Source: Diacronema lutheri | Taxonomy: Eukaryota > Haptophyta > Pavlovophyceae > Pavlovales > Pavlovaceae | Direction of reading: 5' to 3' | Assembly: GCA_019448385.1 (NCBI GenBank) | Contig: JAGTXO010000023.1 | Coordinates: 372,001-436,000 of the forward strand | DNA length: 64,000 nucleotides | Shown: one piece after another, positions 11,801 through 23,184 of the stretch | How the letters are laid out: every line of letters starts with the position of its first letter | Numbering within the stretch: position 1 is the first letter of the stretch | The notes under the pieces: generated by a model | What the model was told of the DNA's origin: nothing | What the model saw: the letters and a program-made list of their open reading frames with translations, nothing else | The model's database searches: none | Program-made: the position numbers and the translations under genes

Positions 11801-14800
11801 GTCGTCGCACGCGGGCTGGACGGCCGCGGCCGCACGCACGCTGCAGGCGCGCGCACGAGGCCGGCGCGCGCGCTTGGACGTTGCGGCCATGCGCGCGCGT
11901 TCGACCGCCGTCCGCACCAGCGAACGCGGCGGCGACGGCGCCGCCGCCGCCGCGGCGGCAGATGCGCCGGCAGCGGAGCAGGCGAGGCGAGCAACAGCCG
12001 CAACGTTGATCCAGGCGATCGCGCGCGGCACGGCGGCGCGCAGGCGGCATGGCGCGCGCGCGCGCGCGCCGGCGGGCGCGCCGGTGGCGCTGACGGCCGC
12101 GGTCATGGCGGCGTCCGGCGCGGCGGGCGCGGATGAGGACGCACCCGCTGCGGATGACGGGCGCAGTGCTGTGAGCGGCGTTGACGAGGCCGGCGACGGC
12201 AGCGTTGAAGAGCGGCCGCCCGCCGAGGCTCAAGCAGACGCTGGCGCCGAGCGCGTCGCTGTGGTCGACGGTGCGGCCAAGTCCGCCGCGGCCGCGCGCG
12301 CCGACGCCAACGTGGCCGCCGCCGCCGCCTCAGCCGCCGCGCGCGCCGTCGCCGGCCTCGCCATCGCCGGCACGGACGCGCACGCGCCCGAGGCGGCGGA
12401 GGTCGCGGTCCCGGCGCTTTCGCCGCTGCGCGGCAACGGCGGCGGCGCGACCGGTGCGGGCGCGTTCGACGGTCTCGACTTGACGCCGCGCACCGCCGCG
12501 CTTGTCACCGAGGCCGAACTCGCGACGGTGGTCGCCGCGGCCGCGCAGACGCGCGCTGCGGCCGCGCTCGCGCGCGCGCACGCGAGCGGCGCCGTCGTGA
12601 GCGGGGCCAACGTGGCCAACGTGGTCATCGCGCGGGCGGACACGGACAGAGGCGGCGATGCGGCCGCTCACCGGGCCGTCGACGACGCCGCCGACGCCGA
12701 CGCACTGGCCGTCGCGGACGCGGCGTACGCGCGCGCCTCCGCCGCGCCAAGGACGGGCAGTGCGGCCGTTGCCGCGTCGCGCGAGCCGCTCCGCCGGCCG
12801 CCGTTTCGCGCGTCGCGCCTGCACGAGACGGCGGCGAGCGTGCTCACCGCCGGCGCGCGCGGGATGGCGGGCCGGCGCGCTGCGCGCACGGTACGACGCG
12901 AGCGCGCGCGCGCCACCGACGCGGCACGCCGCTATGGTGCGCCGACGAGGGCCGAGCACGCGGCGGCGACGCGCGTGCAGGCGGCGTCGCGCGGGCGGCG
13001 CGCGCGTGCGCGCGCGACGCGCGACGCGGCCGCGCGCACGATCCAGCGCCGGTGGCGGACGCGCCGCTCGACGAGACGCGCGTCCGCCGACGCGGCGTCC
13101 GCCGACGCGGCCGCCGCCGTCGCCGACGCGGCTGCGACGACGGTGCAGGCCGCGGCGCGCGGACGCGCCGCACGCCGCGCGGGCGCGCCGCACCGTCGGT
13201 CCGTCGCCGCGGCCGCGCACCGTGGCGCCGCGACAGCCGGCGCGGACGCGGGCCGCGGCCTGCACCGTCGCCTTCCTGCCGGCCACGCGGCCGCGCGCTC
13301 GGCCGAACTGGCGGCGGGCGCAGCGTCGCATGCGCAACACGACGAGCGCGCGCGCGCCGCGCGGCTCATCGCGTCGAGCATCGCCGGGCGCACCGCGCGG
13401 CAGCATGCGCGCCACGAGCGCGCACTGCTGCGCGTGCGCCGCGCCGCGGCCGCGCGCTCAATCCAACGGCACGCGCGCAGGATGGCCGCGGCGCGGCGAG
13501 CCGATGGCGCGCATACCGAGGCCGCGACGATGGTGCAGGCCGTGTCGCGCGGCCGCGCGGCGCGCGCGCGCGCCGAGCGCGAGCGGCGCGCGGCGACGAT
13601 CATCGGGGCGCGCGCGCGGGGGCGCGGCGCGCGCGCGCGGCGCGCGCGCGACGCTTCGCAGCGCGGCGCGGCGACGGTTGTGCAGCGCATCGTGCGCGGC
13701 CGGCGCGCGCGCTTCAGACATCCGACGCGCGCGGCAGCCGCGACGGCGATCCAACGCGCGTGGCGCGGGCTACGCGGTCGCCGCCGCGCGACACGCATAC
13801 GCCGTCAGCGCGAGATTGAGCGCCTCGACCGCGCCTTCGCCTCGCGCGGCACGCCCGGCCCGCGCCGCGCGGACGCTGATGTCGGGCTGCCCGAGCGGCA
13901 AGCGGATGACGCCGAGGCGGCCGTGGCGAGCGCGCTCGCGGCGAGCTCGGCGGTGATCGACTGGCGGCGCGGCTCAACGCGCACGCGGCAGATACGGCGC
14001 GCGGCCGCCGTGTACGTGGCGGGCGTGCGACCGGACGGCTGGGTCGCGAGCGCAGGCAGGGCGACGCGTCGACGGTACGGCACGCCGTGCGCCGTGCGCT
14101 GTGCGCCGCGTGCGGCGCGCCGCGCGCCGCGCCCGCGCCGCTCACCCTCCCGTCTTGCGCGCCGCGCGCCGCGCCGCGACCGCCGCGCGCCGCAGCTCGC
14201 CCTCGGCGCACAGCCCGTCCTCGGCGCGCGCCGACTCGATCGAGGGCGCCGAGTGGCTGTCGGCTTCCTACTCGGGCGCGCGCCCCTACGCGTCGCACGG
14301 CCGCGCCGTGCCGCGCCAGCTTGGCGTCGGCCCGCGCGCGCATGTGCGAGTCAGCCTGCGCGCCACGAGGGAACGCCGATTGGCGCTCGCCGCCGAGGCG
14401 CGGCGCGCCGGCGCGAGCGCGCACGCCGTCGGAGGCGGCGCGAGCGCGGATGGAGGCGCGGGCGGCCAGCGGCGCGGCTCGCCCGGGAACGGCGCGTCCG
14501 TGTTGCCCGCGCCTCGCTCGCTCGGCGCGTCGCCATTTGGCACGCCCGGCGGTGCGCGCCTCCCGCCCCTCGAGGAGCGCGCGCGCCTCGCCGCGCTGCT
14601 CGCCGACGCTGACGCCCAAGTGCGAGGCGCCGAGCCGCGCGCCGCAGGCAGCGCCGGCTTCGTCGACAGGCACGCCGGCCGCGCGGAGCCGCAGTGGGCG
14701 CCCCAGCGCGGCGGCGGGCTGTGGCAACCGCGTGGCGGCTACTTGGCGGCGGGCATGCTCGGCGGCGTGGGCGTGCCTCTGCTGCTCGAGCCGATCCCGT

Positions 14801-17800
14801 CGCCCAGCGCGCTGCAGCAGCGCCTGCGCGCGGAGCAGCCCCATTTCGCCTATTACGACGTGCGCGCCGCCTGCTGCGCGCCGCGCGCTGCGCACGGCGC
14901 CGTCCGCCGTCGGCGCGCGCGCGCGTGCGCCGCCACCGCGCGCCCGCGCCTCGCACCCACCGCCGCGCTCGCGCCCGCCGCTCCCGCGCGCCGACCACGC
15001 GCGCGCGCGCGCGCTCCGCCAGCAGCCGTCCGTCACCGACGCGGCGGTCAGCGCGGCCGCCGCACGTCGGCTTGAAGCGCTCGGCTTCGCCGCGCCGCCC
15101 GGCAGCGAGATCGCGCTTGCGGCCGCGGCCGCGCACGGCGGCAACGCGCGCTCGGCCGCCGCCGCCGCGGCCGCCGCGCTCGCCGCGAGCGCCCTCGATG
15201 GAGACGGCGGCGCCGTCGCCATCTCCGGCGCGGCGCCAGCGCTGCGCGCGCTCGGGGCGAACGCGGCCGAGCTCGCGCGCCAGCTCTCCTTCCTCAACGA
15301 CATGCTCGCGTCGCGCATCATCTCGCCAGGCGAGCACGCGGCCGCGGCGACGCGCACGGGCCTCCAGCTGCGCGCGAGCCGGCGCGCGTTCGTCGCGGCG
15401 CTCGTGCCCCTCGCCGTGCGCGGCGGCCTCTCCGCGCCCGAGTTCCGCATGGCCGTCGCGCGCCTCGCGCGCATGCGCGAGCGCGAGGCGGACGTACGCC
15501 CGCTTCTCGACGCGCTCGCGCGAGACGCGCGCGCTGTGGCGCGCGTGGCGCGCCAAGCTGCCGATGCGCGCGCGGGGACGCGCGCGGGCGCGCGTACGCC
15601 GCTCGCGCTCGCGCGTGGCGGCGCGCACGATGGCGGCGCGCGCAGGCCGGCGACGGCGGGCGACGCGCAGCCGTCCGACGCGGCGCGCGCGCGCGAGGCG
15701 GAGGCGGAGGCGCTCGGTGCGGAGGAGGCCGCGGCGGACGCGGCGCGCGCGGCAGCGGACGGCGCGGCGGCCGACGCGGAGCTCGCGGAGGTGGACGAGC
15801 TGCTTGCCGAGCTGCACGCCCTGCGCTACATGCCGCTCGCGCAGCGCGCGCGCCGCGCCGAGCTGTCGGCGGCGCACCTGCGCGCGCTGTCCTCGACGCG
15901 CGGAGACGATGGTGCGCACCCGCCCGCGTTCTCGCCTACCGCCTCGCCGGCGGCGGAGAGCGCGCGCCCCGCCGAGCGCGAGGCGCAGCCGAGGACGTCC
16001 AGTGCACGCGAGGCGCATTCGCCGTTCGAGACGCGCGCGCCCGCGCCCGCCTTGATCGATGCGCTCTCCGAGCGCGCCATTCGCATCGCCGCGCGCGCCG
16101 GCGCGCTCGCGGCCACGGGCGACGGTGCGCATTTGCCGCAGGCCGCTGCGCACGCTTGGCCCTCGCCAGGGCGCGAAGGCGGCGCGCGCGGCGGCGCGAG
16201 CTTTGGCGCGCTGCTCGCGCTCGTGGCGGCAGGCGGCAACGGCGGCACGGACAGCGGCGTGGGCGATGCGCGAAACGGCGGCGGCGGCGGCGGCGCGCTG
16301 AGCAACGGCTGGCGCGTGGATGGTGCGCGAGGTGCTCTCAGGCTGGCGCCCGTCGCGGCGCACCACGCCAAAGCCGGCGAGCGCGCCTCAGCGGCTGACG
16401 CGGCCGAGCTCGCGGCCACGCGGCAGCGCGCGCGCAAGCAGCTCGCGCTCGTCAGCGCTCTCTCGCAACCGCGGCACAAGCGCGGCGCCGAGTTGAAGCC
16501 GCCGCCTTCGCCGCCCAAATTTGTCGCGCGCCCCGCGCCGTCGGTGCACAAGCTGCAACAGCCGCGAGCTGCGCGCGCGCCGGAGTTGGGCGCGGCCGCA
16601 TACGCGCCACGCGAGCCGGCGGCCATGCTGCCGCCTGCCGTTACTTCGCCGCCGCCCGCTGCGCCGGCCGAGGCTGCGCCCGCGCACGTGCCCGCCGACG
16701 CGGCGGGCACGGCGCCGGCCAGTCCCGCGCGCGAGGCCGCGCCGGCCGCGCCGCCGCACGTTCCAATCTCGGAGCGCGCCGCCGCGCCCGCGGCCGAGGC
16801 GATCGCCGCGCTGTCTGGCGCTCTGCTCGTGCTTCGCGCCGAGGCGCTCGACGGTGGCGATGCAGCGCGCGACATGTCCGCAGGCGGTGGCGGCGACGGC
16901 GACGGCGACGGCGGCCGCGCCGACGGCGCTGAGGCCGCGCCTGCGGCGGACGAGGGCCCGAGCGCACGCAACGCACCGCCGCGCACATCCGTCGACGTCG
17001 CCGACGCTGGCGGCGAGGTCGACGGAGGTGCTGACGCGCGCGCAGTCGCGGGCGCGGGCGTGCTGCTCGCCCCTGGCGCAGGCCAGCCGAGTGCGAGCAG
17101 CACGCCGCATGCGCCCACTTGCCTAAACTCGCCAGTCACACCGGCAACGGTGCCACAGCGGTCGCCGACCCGGCCTGCGTTCGCCATTTCGACCCGCAAG
17201 CGGTCGTTTGGCATCGGCGCGCTCGCGCCGACAGCCGCTCCCGCCACGCTCGCAGCCGCGCCCGACGCCGCGCCCGCCACTGCGCCCGCGGCTTCGCCCG
17301 CGGCTACGCTCGCCGCCGCTGCTGCGCCCGCCGCTGCGCCCGCGGCTTCGCCCGCGGCTACGCCCGCCGCCGCTGCTGCGATCGCCGCTGCGCCCGCGGC
17401 TGCGCCCGCCGCCGCTGCTGCGATCGCCGCTGCGCCCGCCGCTGCGCCCGCCGCTGCGCCCGCAGCTGCAGCGCGCGTGGGCGCAACGGTCGAGGCGGCA
17501 GCCTTGCAGCCGCTGCGCCCTCCCGCGCTGCCGTCCGCACCCACAGCCGTCAGCGTGCTCGCCGACCCCCAGCCGTCGGCCGCCGTGGCGCCTTCGCCGC
17601 CGGCGCGCGTGCGCGCCGGCGGCGATGACGGTGGCAGCGCGGGAGAGCGCCAAGGGGCCCCGTCGGCGGCGGCTGCACACGTCGAGGGGGGCGCACCGCT
17701 CGTCGCGCCCACGCCCGCCCCTGTCGCTGCCTTCGCCACCGGCGCAGACCTGGCGGCGGCCAACGAGTTGCACGCCACCCCTGCGGCCGCACACACGCCA

Positions 17801-18313
17801 CCAGCGCCGGCCGTTGGCGCGCCATCTCTGCCCGCGAGCGCCGCCGCCACGCCATCGGCTGCGAGCGCGGAGCTTGGCGTGGCGGCTGCGCCTGCCGTCG
17901 GCACCGCGCCAACGACAACGCGCGATGCGCTCGGTGGCATCGCGCCAACGACAACGCGCGATGCGCTCGGTGGCACCGCGCCAACGACAACGCGCGATGC
18001 GCTCGGTGGCACCGCACCAACGACAACGCGCGATGCGCTCGGTGTGCTTGACGGCAGCAGCGAGGGCAAAGGCATGGGCGATGCGCACGAGGACGACGAG
18101 TCGACGTACGACGACGACTATGAGGAGGACGAGGAGGAAGACGAGGACGAGACGGACGCCCTCGATGATGCGCTCGGCGGGCTGAGCGGAGCAGAGGACG
18201 ATGACGACGGCGTTGACGACGCGCTCGCCGAGGCGGAGGCGCGCGACGAGTTGGCTGCAGCGGCAGCCGTCGCTGCGGCGCGTGTCGCCCAGTCTGGGCG
18301 AACGGCCTTGTGA
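8873..18313 (+). CDS. giant multi-IQ-motif protein
   Basis: Exons 8873-9430, 9684-9848, 9969-14074, 14196-14859 and 15023-18313 join in frame to give 2,927 residues. Exons 1-3 start with armadillo-like helical text (LLYSGLALLANLADVAPDQ, YCAIVAVQNLMA, ALYALAALRNLLAAP). Exon 3 then carries about 14 IQ-like motifs between about 10,400 and 13,800, for example IELQRHTRGLLARKR, LQAVARGRHARVR, RVQAASRGRRARAR, VVQRIVRGRRARF and AIQRAWRGLRGRRR. IQ motifs bind calmodulin or myosin light chains. The last 1,096 residues are Ala/Pro-rich with a 12-residue repeat (TTRDALGG core, four copies) and end in a highly acidic stretch (EEDEEEDEDETDALDD). Overall it suggests a calmodulin-loaded scaffold, possibly cytoskeletal or ciliary; this is inferred. 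An AATAAA at 18388 may be its poly-A signal. Hidden in-frame introns in Ala-rich exons cannot be excluded. Confidence 0.65.
17901..18044 (+). repeat. 36-bp coding tandem repeat
   Basis: Four near-identical 36-bp units in frame near the end of the giant IQ gene encode a 12-residue unit (core APTTTRDALGG). Units differ at single bases only (one GCACC to GCATC, one GCG to GCA), so the expansion is recent. Confidence 0.9.
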
Positions 18314-18703
18314 CTTTGGCGCGCGCTAGATGCACTCTTTCCACGCAATGCTCACCATTTTTAAATTTTTTTTCGAGATTTCTCACGAATAAATCAAATC
18401 TTGTGTTAGGGCTAGTGTGTTTGTGTGTGCGTTTGTGTGTGTGTGTGTGCGTGTGCATGTGCGTGGCCGTGGATGCGTGCCCTGCGCGGCTCGTGCGCGC
18501 CATCACGTAACGCAGGGCCAAGGCCTGTCCTTCTCGCCGCGGCGGCGCGCGGCGGCAACCAGGCGCGGACGCGCGCGCACGCCCCGTGTGCGTGTGTCCG
18601 GCCGGGAGATGTGTGAACGGCGGATAGGTGGGATGATCGGCAGCGGCGGCGAGCGGCGGGCGGACCGAGCCGCGCCCGCCGCGCGCGCCGGCACAGTGCG
18701 CGC
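18314..18703. other. intergenic 3' region between convergent genes
   Basis: No gene is seen. It holds the shared 3' ends of the giant IQ gene (plus) and glutamine synthetase (minus). Bases 18356-18412 are AT-rich with AATAAA at 18388-18393, followed by an imperfect GT microsatellite at about 18411-18475, then GC-rich sequence. Confidence 0.7.
18411..18475 (+). repeat. imperfect GT microsatellite
   Basis: A GTGTGTTTGTGTGTGC-type run of about 65 nt lies just downstream of the AATAAA at 18388. A GT-rich element 3' of a poly-A signal is the usual arrangement for cleavage and polyadenylation, so this may be functional as well as a microsatellite. Confidence 0.85.
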
Positions 18704-21590
18704 TCAGTGGTGGCCCGTGAGGAGCTCGAGGTAGGTGGGGAACGGGTAGACGCCTTTCTCCATGACGACCTCAATCTCGTCAGCTACCTTGCGCACCGCA
18801 GCCATCGCGGGCACGAGCGCGTCGGAGACGTAGTGCGCCTCGGTCTGCACGTCGGCGTGCGGGATCGCATCGTACGCCGCCTCGAGCGCCGCGACCGCGT
18901 CGAGCAGCGACGCGTAGAGTGCTGGCCGCTTGCCCGCCAACGCGGTACCCTCGTACGTCTTGAGGTCCTTCGCGCAGGCGGGCACGAGCGCGGTGTTGAT
19001 CATCTCGATCATCGTCTTCGTCTCGATGGAGATGGTGAGGAAGTACTTCTCGAACATCACGTCCGCACGCGCCTTCACCTGAGCGCGCAGGCAGCGCGGG
19101 GGGGGAGGGGTCAGCGCGCGCCTGGTGGCCATGGCGCGGGCTGTGCGGCGTGAAGGAGGCGTGGCAGTTTTCCCGCCCGAGGAGGCGTGGCGAGGGGCAT
19201 CGCACACACCTCCTCGGGCAGGTAGACGCCGTGCTTTGAGAAGAGCTCCTGGTTCTTCTCCGACGCGAAGGTGTCGAGCGCGGTGACGGTGTTGTGCAGG
19301 TTGAGCAGGCCGCGCTCCTCGACGGCAATCTTTGGCCATTCCGGGTCGTAGCTGGTGAGAAAAGGGAAAAGGGAAGGGGGGGGGGGGCACGCCAAGGTGC
19401 GGCGTACGCGTGAGCAGCGGTGTCGCGCAGCCTGACATTGTCTGGCGCATGCCGCTGTCTCCCCGCTCGCACGCTCCCCGCTCGCACGCTCGCACGCTGC
19501 CCGCTCGCACGCACCCGTTGCCAGTGAAGACGGCACTGATCGATTCTTCGAGGATCTTGGCCGTCGCGTCGCGCGGCGAGAGGCCGCCCTCGACGAGGTC
19601 GGACCACGCGCAGAACGAGTCCGCCAGCACGGTGTTGATCAACGTGTTGGCGTGCGCCATGTTTGCCGGCCCGCCCACGGCGCGGAACTCGAAGCGGTTG
19701 CCGCAGTGCGGGAAGGGCGCAGTACGGTTGCGGTCCTCCGCGTTGACCGTGATCTCCTGCGTGTTGTTGCACCCGTACTTGAGCGCCTTCTGCTCGCCCG
19801 TGTAGCCCGTGAGCGGCCCCCCCTTGACGATCGCATGCATGTGCGCCTCGACAGCGACGCCGGGGAAGAGGGACATGATGGCGGGCGGCGCCTCCTGCGC
19901 GCCAAGGCGGTGGTCGTTGCCCGCGCCGATGCACGCGCAGCGCACGACGTCGCCGTGCATCTTGATGCCGCGCGCGAGGCAGGCCGTCGCGACCATGAAG
20001 CGCACCTGGTCCTGCTCGGCCTTGCCCGGCTTCATCATGTTCACCGAGCCGCCGCCAGGCGACGAGAGAATGCCCTGCACCGACCAGTTGTTGTGCTTGC
20101 CGTTGCCGTTGACGCCCTTGAACGGCTTCTCGTGGAAGCAGATGTACAGGCCGTGCATGTCGGCGAGGGACTGCATGAGCTCCATGCACATCATGTTCTG
20201 GTCGACGGCCACGTTCGAGACGGAGAAGATGGGCGCGAGCTCATGCTGGCCAGGCGCGACCTCGTTGTGGTACGTGGTCATCGGGCAGCCGAGGAGCCAC
20301 AGCTCCTTCTGCAACGCCTCGCAGTACCGCGCGACGGCGTTGGGCATCGGCCCAAAATAACCGAGCTCGAGCTGCTGGTTGGCGGGCGGCGGCGCGCCGA
20401 TCACGGTCCGGTTGCACATCATCAAGTCCGGACGGCGCAGGTAGGCCTCCTTCGAGACGACGAAGAACTCCTGCTCCCAGCCGACGAAGGTGCGCACCTC
20501 GGCGATCGACTTCTCGCCGATCAGCCCGAGGAGGCGCTTGCCCTGCTCGTTGATCGCCGCCATCGAACGCAGCAGCGGCGTCTTCTCGTCGAGGGCCATT
20601 CCCGTCCATGCGACGAAGCAAGACGGGATGTACCTGCGGCGGGACGGGAGGGGCATTGCAACGTGCGTGGGCGAGGGCCACCGCCACCGCGCCGCAAGCG
20701 GCGGCTGACGCGTGCCGCCACGTCCGGCGCGCGGGCGCAGCGCGGCTGGGCGCGGCGCACATCGTCTCGCCGCGAACAAAGGGCGGTGATTTCATATCCC
20801 ACGAGTTGAAGGCGGCGGCCGTGTGCGTGAAGCGCAGCCCGCCGTTGGGGAAAGACGAGCCGTCCGTCTCCGCCATGAAGAGCTTCGTGCCGTCAAAGTC
20901 CTTGCGCATCGGCTTTAGCACCGACGGCGATGAGAAATCGAGATCCATGAAACCGTCGTGCTTCTGCGCGTTGACGCCGCGCATCGGCGAGAACCAGTGC
21001 GCAAAATTGACCGCGCCGCGCTTCACCGCCCAGTCCATCATCGCCTTTGCGATCTCGTCCTTCACCTTGCGCGACAGCGGCGCGCCGGTCGTGCGCGCGA
21101 CCTCGAGCTCCGAGTAGGCCGTGGGCGCCGCCTGCGTTGCCAGGGGCGGGCACGGAAAGGCGCGCAATCAGGGTGGTTTGACGTGTGCGTTATGTGTCCG
21201 TGCGCGCGCGCGCACCGCGTGCGCTGCCCGTATTGGGCCGCGCGCGCGCGCGCGCGCGCGCGCTCGCCTTGCGCGCGTCATTTCGGCGCGGCAAACAAGC
21301 GCGGAGGAATCCACGCGCGTGCCGAGCGAGGGGAGCGTAGCCGCAGCGCGCGGCGTGCGGCGAAGAGCGCACGGATGCATGGCGCATCGCGCCGCGCCGC
21401 GCGCGGCTCGCCGCGAGCCCGGAGTCGCCGCCGCGCGCACCTGGCGCATCTTGTCGTCGGTGAAGAGGTTCGCGCCGAGGAAGGCCGGCGAGAGCGCGGC
21501 GCCGGTCTCCTTGGAGGCGAGATCCTGGGCGGGCGAACGCGGCGTGGTAGTGTCGGGCTTGACGTGCGCGGCGTGCTTAAAGAGCGTCAT
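18704..21590 (-). CDS. type III glutamine synthetase
   Basis: Five exons on the minus strand, 21590-21441, 21131-20761, 20633-19515, 19351-19210 and 19078-18704, give 718 residues, the usual GSIII size (about 700-730). It makes glutamine from glutamate, ammonia and ATP. GSIII-specific text is plain: NLFTDDKMRQ at the N-terminus, NFAHWFSPMRGVNAQKHDGF, VGWEQEFFVVS, the signature NEVAPGQHELAPIF, KGVNGNGKHNNWSV, and NRTAPFPHCGNRFEFRA in the ATP/glutamate site. Every splice junction restores conserved sequence, for example FTGNG|YDPEW. The short N-terminus (MTLFKHAAHVK) has no clear plastid transit peptide; in diatoms GSIII is reported as mitochondrial, so location here is open. Introns 3 and 4 have poly-C tracts near their acceptors on the coding strand. 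Confidence 0.95.
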
Positions 21591-22371
21591 CTCCGTCAGG
21601 GACGAGCGAAGCGAGGTCAAGCTGAGGATGGTGACGAACGGGGTTGGCTCTTCCCGCAGCGCGTCTGATCGCGTTTGTTTCCGGGGAAGTCGCCGAGCGG
21701 ACAGAGCAGCGAAAGTACTTGTTTTTTTTGTTCCGGACCGAAATGGCTTAACCTCTTGTGCCGGCGGCGAAACGTCACGAGCCCGTGGGCGGAGCCGGCT
21801 GACGAGCAAGTGATGGCCCGCCAGCTGCCACCTGGGCTTGCGGCCGTCGCCGCCGCATGTGCACATGAGAGCATACGGATCGACCCGCGGCAGCCGCTCG
21901 CTTGCCGTGCCCGCGGGAATTTCGCTGCACCTTCCTGCCGATCGCGGGCTTAAGCCAGCGCGGTGACCGCTCAACCGGCAACCGCCGTTGACGCGTGAAC
22001 TCGGCGCAGCACCAGCTGCGGAGGGGATCGAGGAGCCATCAATGTCGTCGATCCACGCACAAATCACCTCGTGAACCGGGATTGCCGTCGGTCGCGCGTG
22101 GAACTTCGCGGCCCACCGCGGCACGGAGCGTCATCTGGCGTCATCTGAGCAGAGGCGCCTGACCGTGCACGAACGAGGAGCGCACATGGACGGCGCTTAG
22201 GAACCACGCGGCCACGACCGTCTCACGCCGCGCGCCGACTGGACGCGCTCCGAGAGTGAATAATTGCGTCATTTTTTGCAATCATAATCAAAAAATAAAT
22301 CAAGGATACCCCTCGCCTCCATCCTGCCCAGCGGCCGTTGGCGGCGACAAAGCCGGCGTGCCGAGGGCGTG
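21591..22371. promoter_or_regulatory. divergent upstream region, GSIII / Pro-rich gene
   Basis: This 781-bp spacer between two divergent ATGs is the longest in the window, and no gene is seen in it. Bases about 22255-22305 form an AT-rich patch with a short inverted repeat, ATTGC...GCAAT, about 70 bp before the rightward ATG. Bases 21721-21730 contain a T run. The GSIII promoter must lie in the left part. Confidence 0.5.
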
Positions 22372-23118
22372 ATGGCCCTCGGGGAGCCGCCGCCCCGGCT
22401 GCGGCTGTCCTTCTCGCGGCGGCGCACGGGCTTCGCGGCGCCGCCGGCGCTCCGCCCGCCGCGCGCTGACTACCTCAAGCGCCGCCAGCGCGTCTGGCGT
22501 GAGCTCGCGTCCGTGAGGGGCCACCTCGAGGAACGTCGCGCGCGCCACGTCCGTTGGGCGCTCGCGTGCGCGCTGCTGCTCGCGTGGGGCGTAGTGATGG
22601 CGGGCGTGTATGCGGACTGCGTGCCGTGCGCAAGCCACCCGGATGGGCCGCTACCGCATTATGGCGCCACGCGCGTCGCGCGCACCGCCGCGCCGGGCGA
22701 CGGCGCGACAGCCATCGCGGCCGGCGACCAGGCCGGTGCGCCGCGAGCGCGCGCGCCGCCGCTCGTCTGGCAGCCGCCGCCGCCGCCAAGCCCACCGCCA
22801 CCGCCGATCCCGCCACCACCGAGCTCGCCGCCGCAGAGCCCGCTGCCGCCACCGCGCGCACCGCCGAGCCCGCCGCCGGCGCCGCCGCCCTCACCGCCGC
22901 CCGCGCCGCCGCCGAGCCCGCCGCCATCGGAGCCCCCGCCCCCGCACCGGCCGCCGCCGCCGTCGCCGCCCGCGCGGCCGCCACCATCGCCGCCGCCCAG
23001 CTCTCCGCCCTCCGCGCCGCCGCCAAGCGCGCCGCCACCGCCCGCTCCGCCATGGAGCCCGCCGCCGGCGCCGCCGCCCTCGCCGCCGCCCGCACCGCCG
23101 CCGACGCCACCACCGAGC

Positions 23119-23152
<34 letters not shown>

Positions 23153-23153
23153 T

Positions 23154-23184
<31 letters not shown>

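Noticed and set aside
15826-18075. 749-residue minus-strand open frame
   Set aside because: It mirrors the last exon of the giant IQ gene. The Ala/Ser/Gly composition is what GC-rich coding DNA gives on the opposite strand, and no domain is seen.
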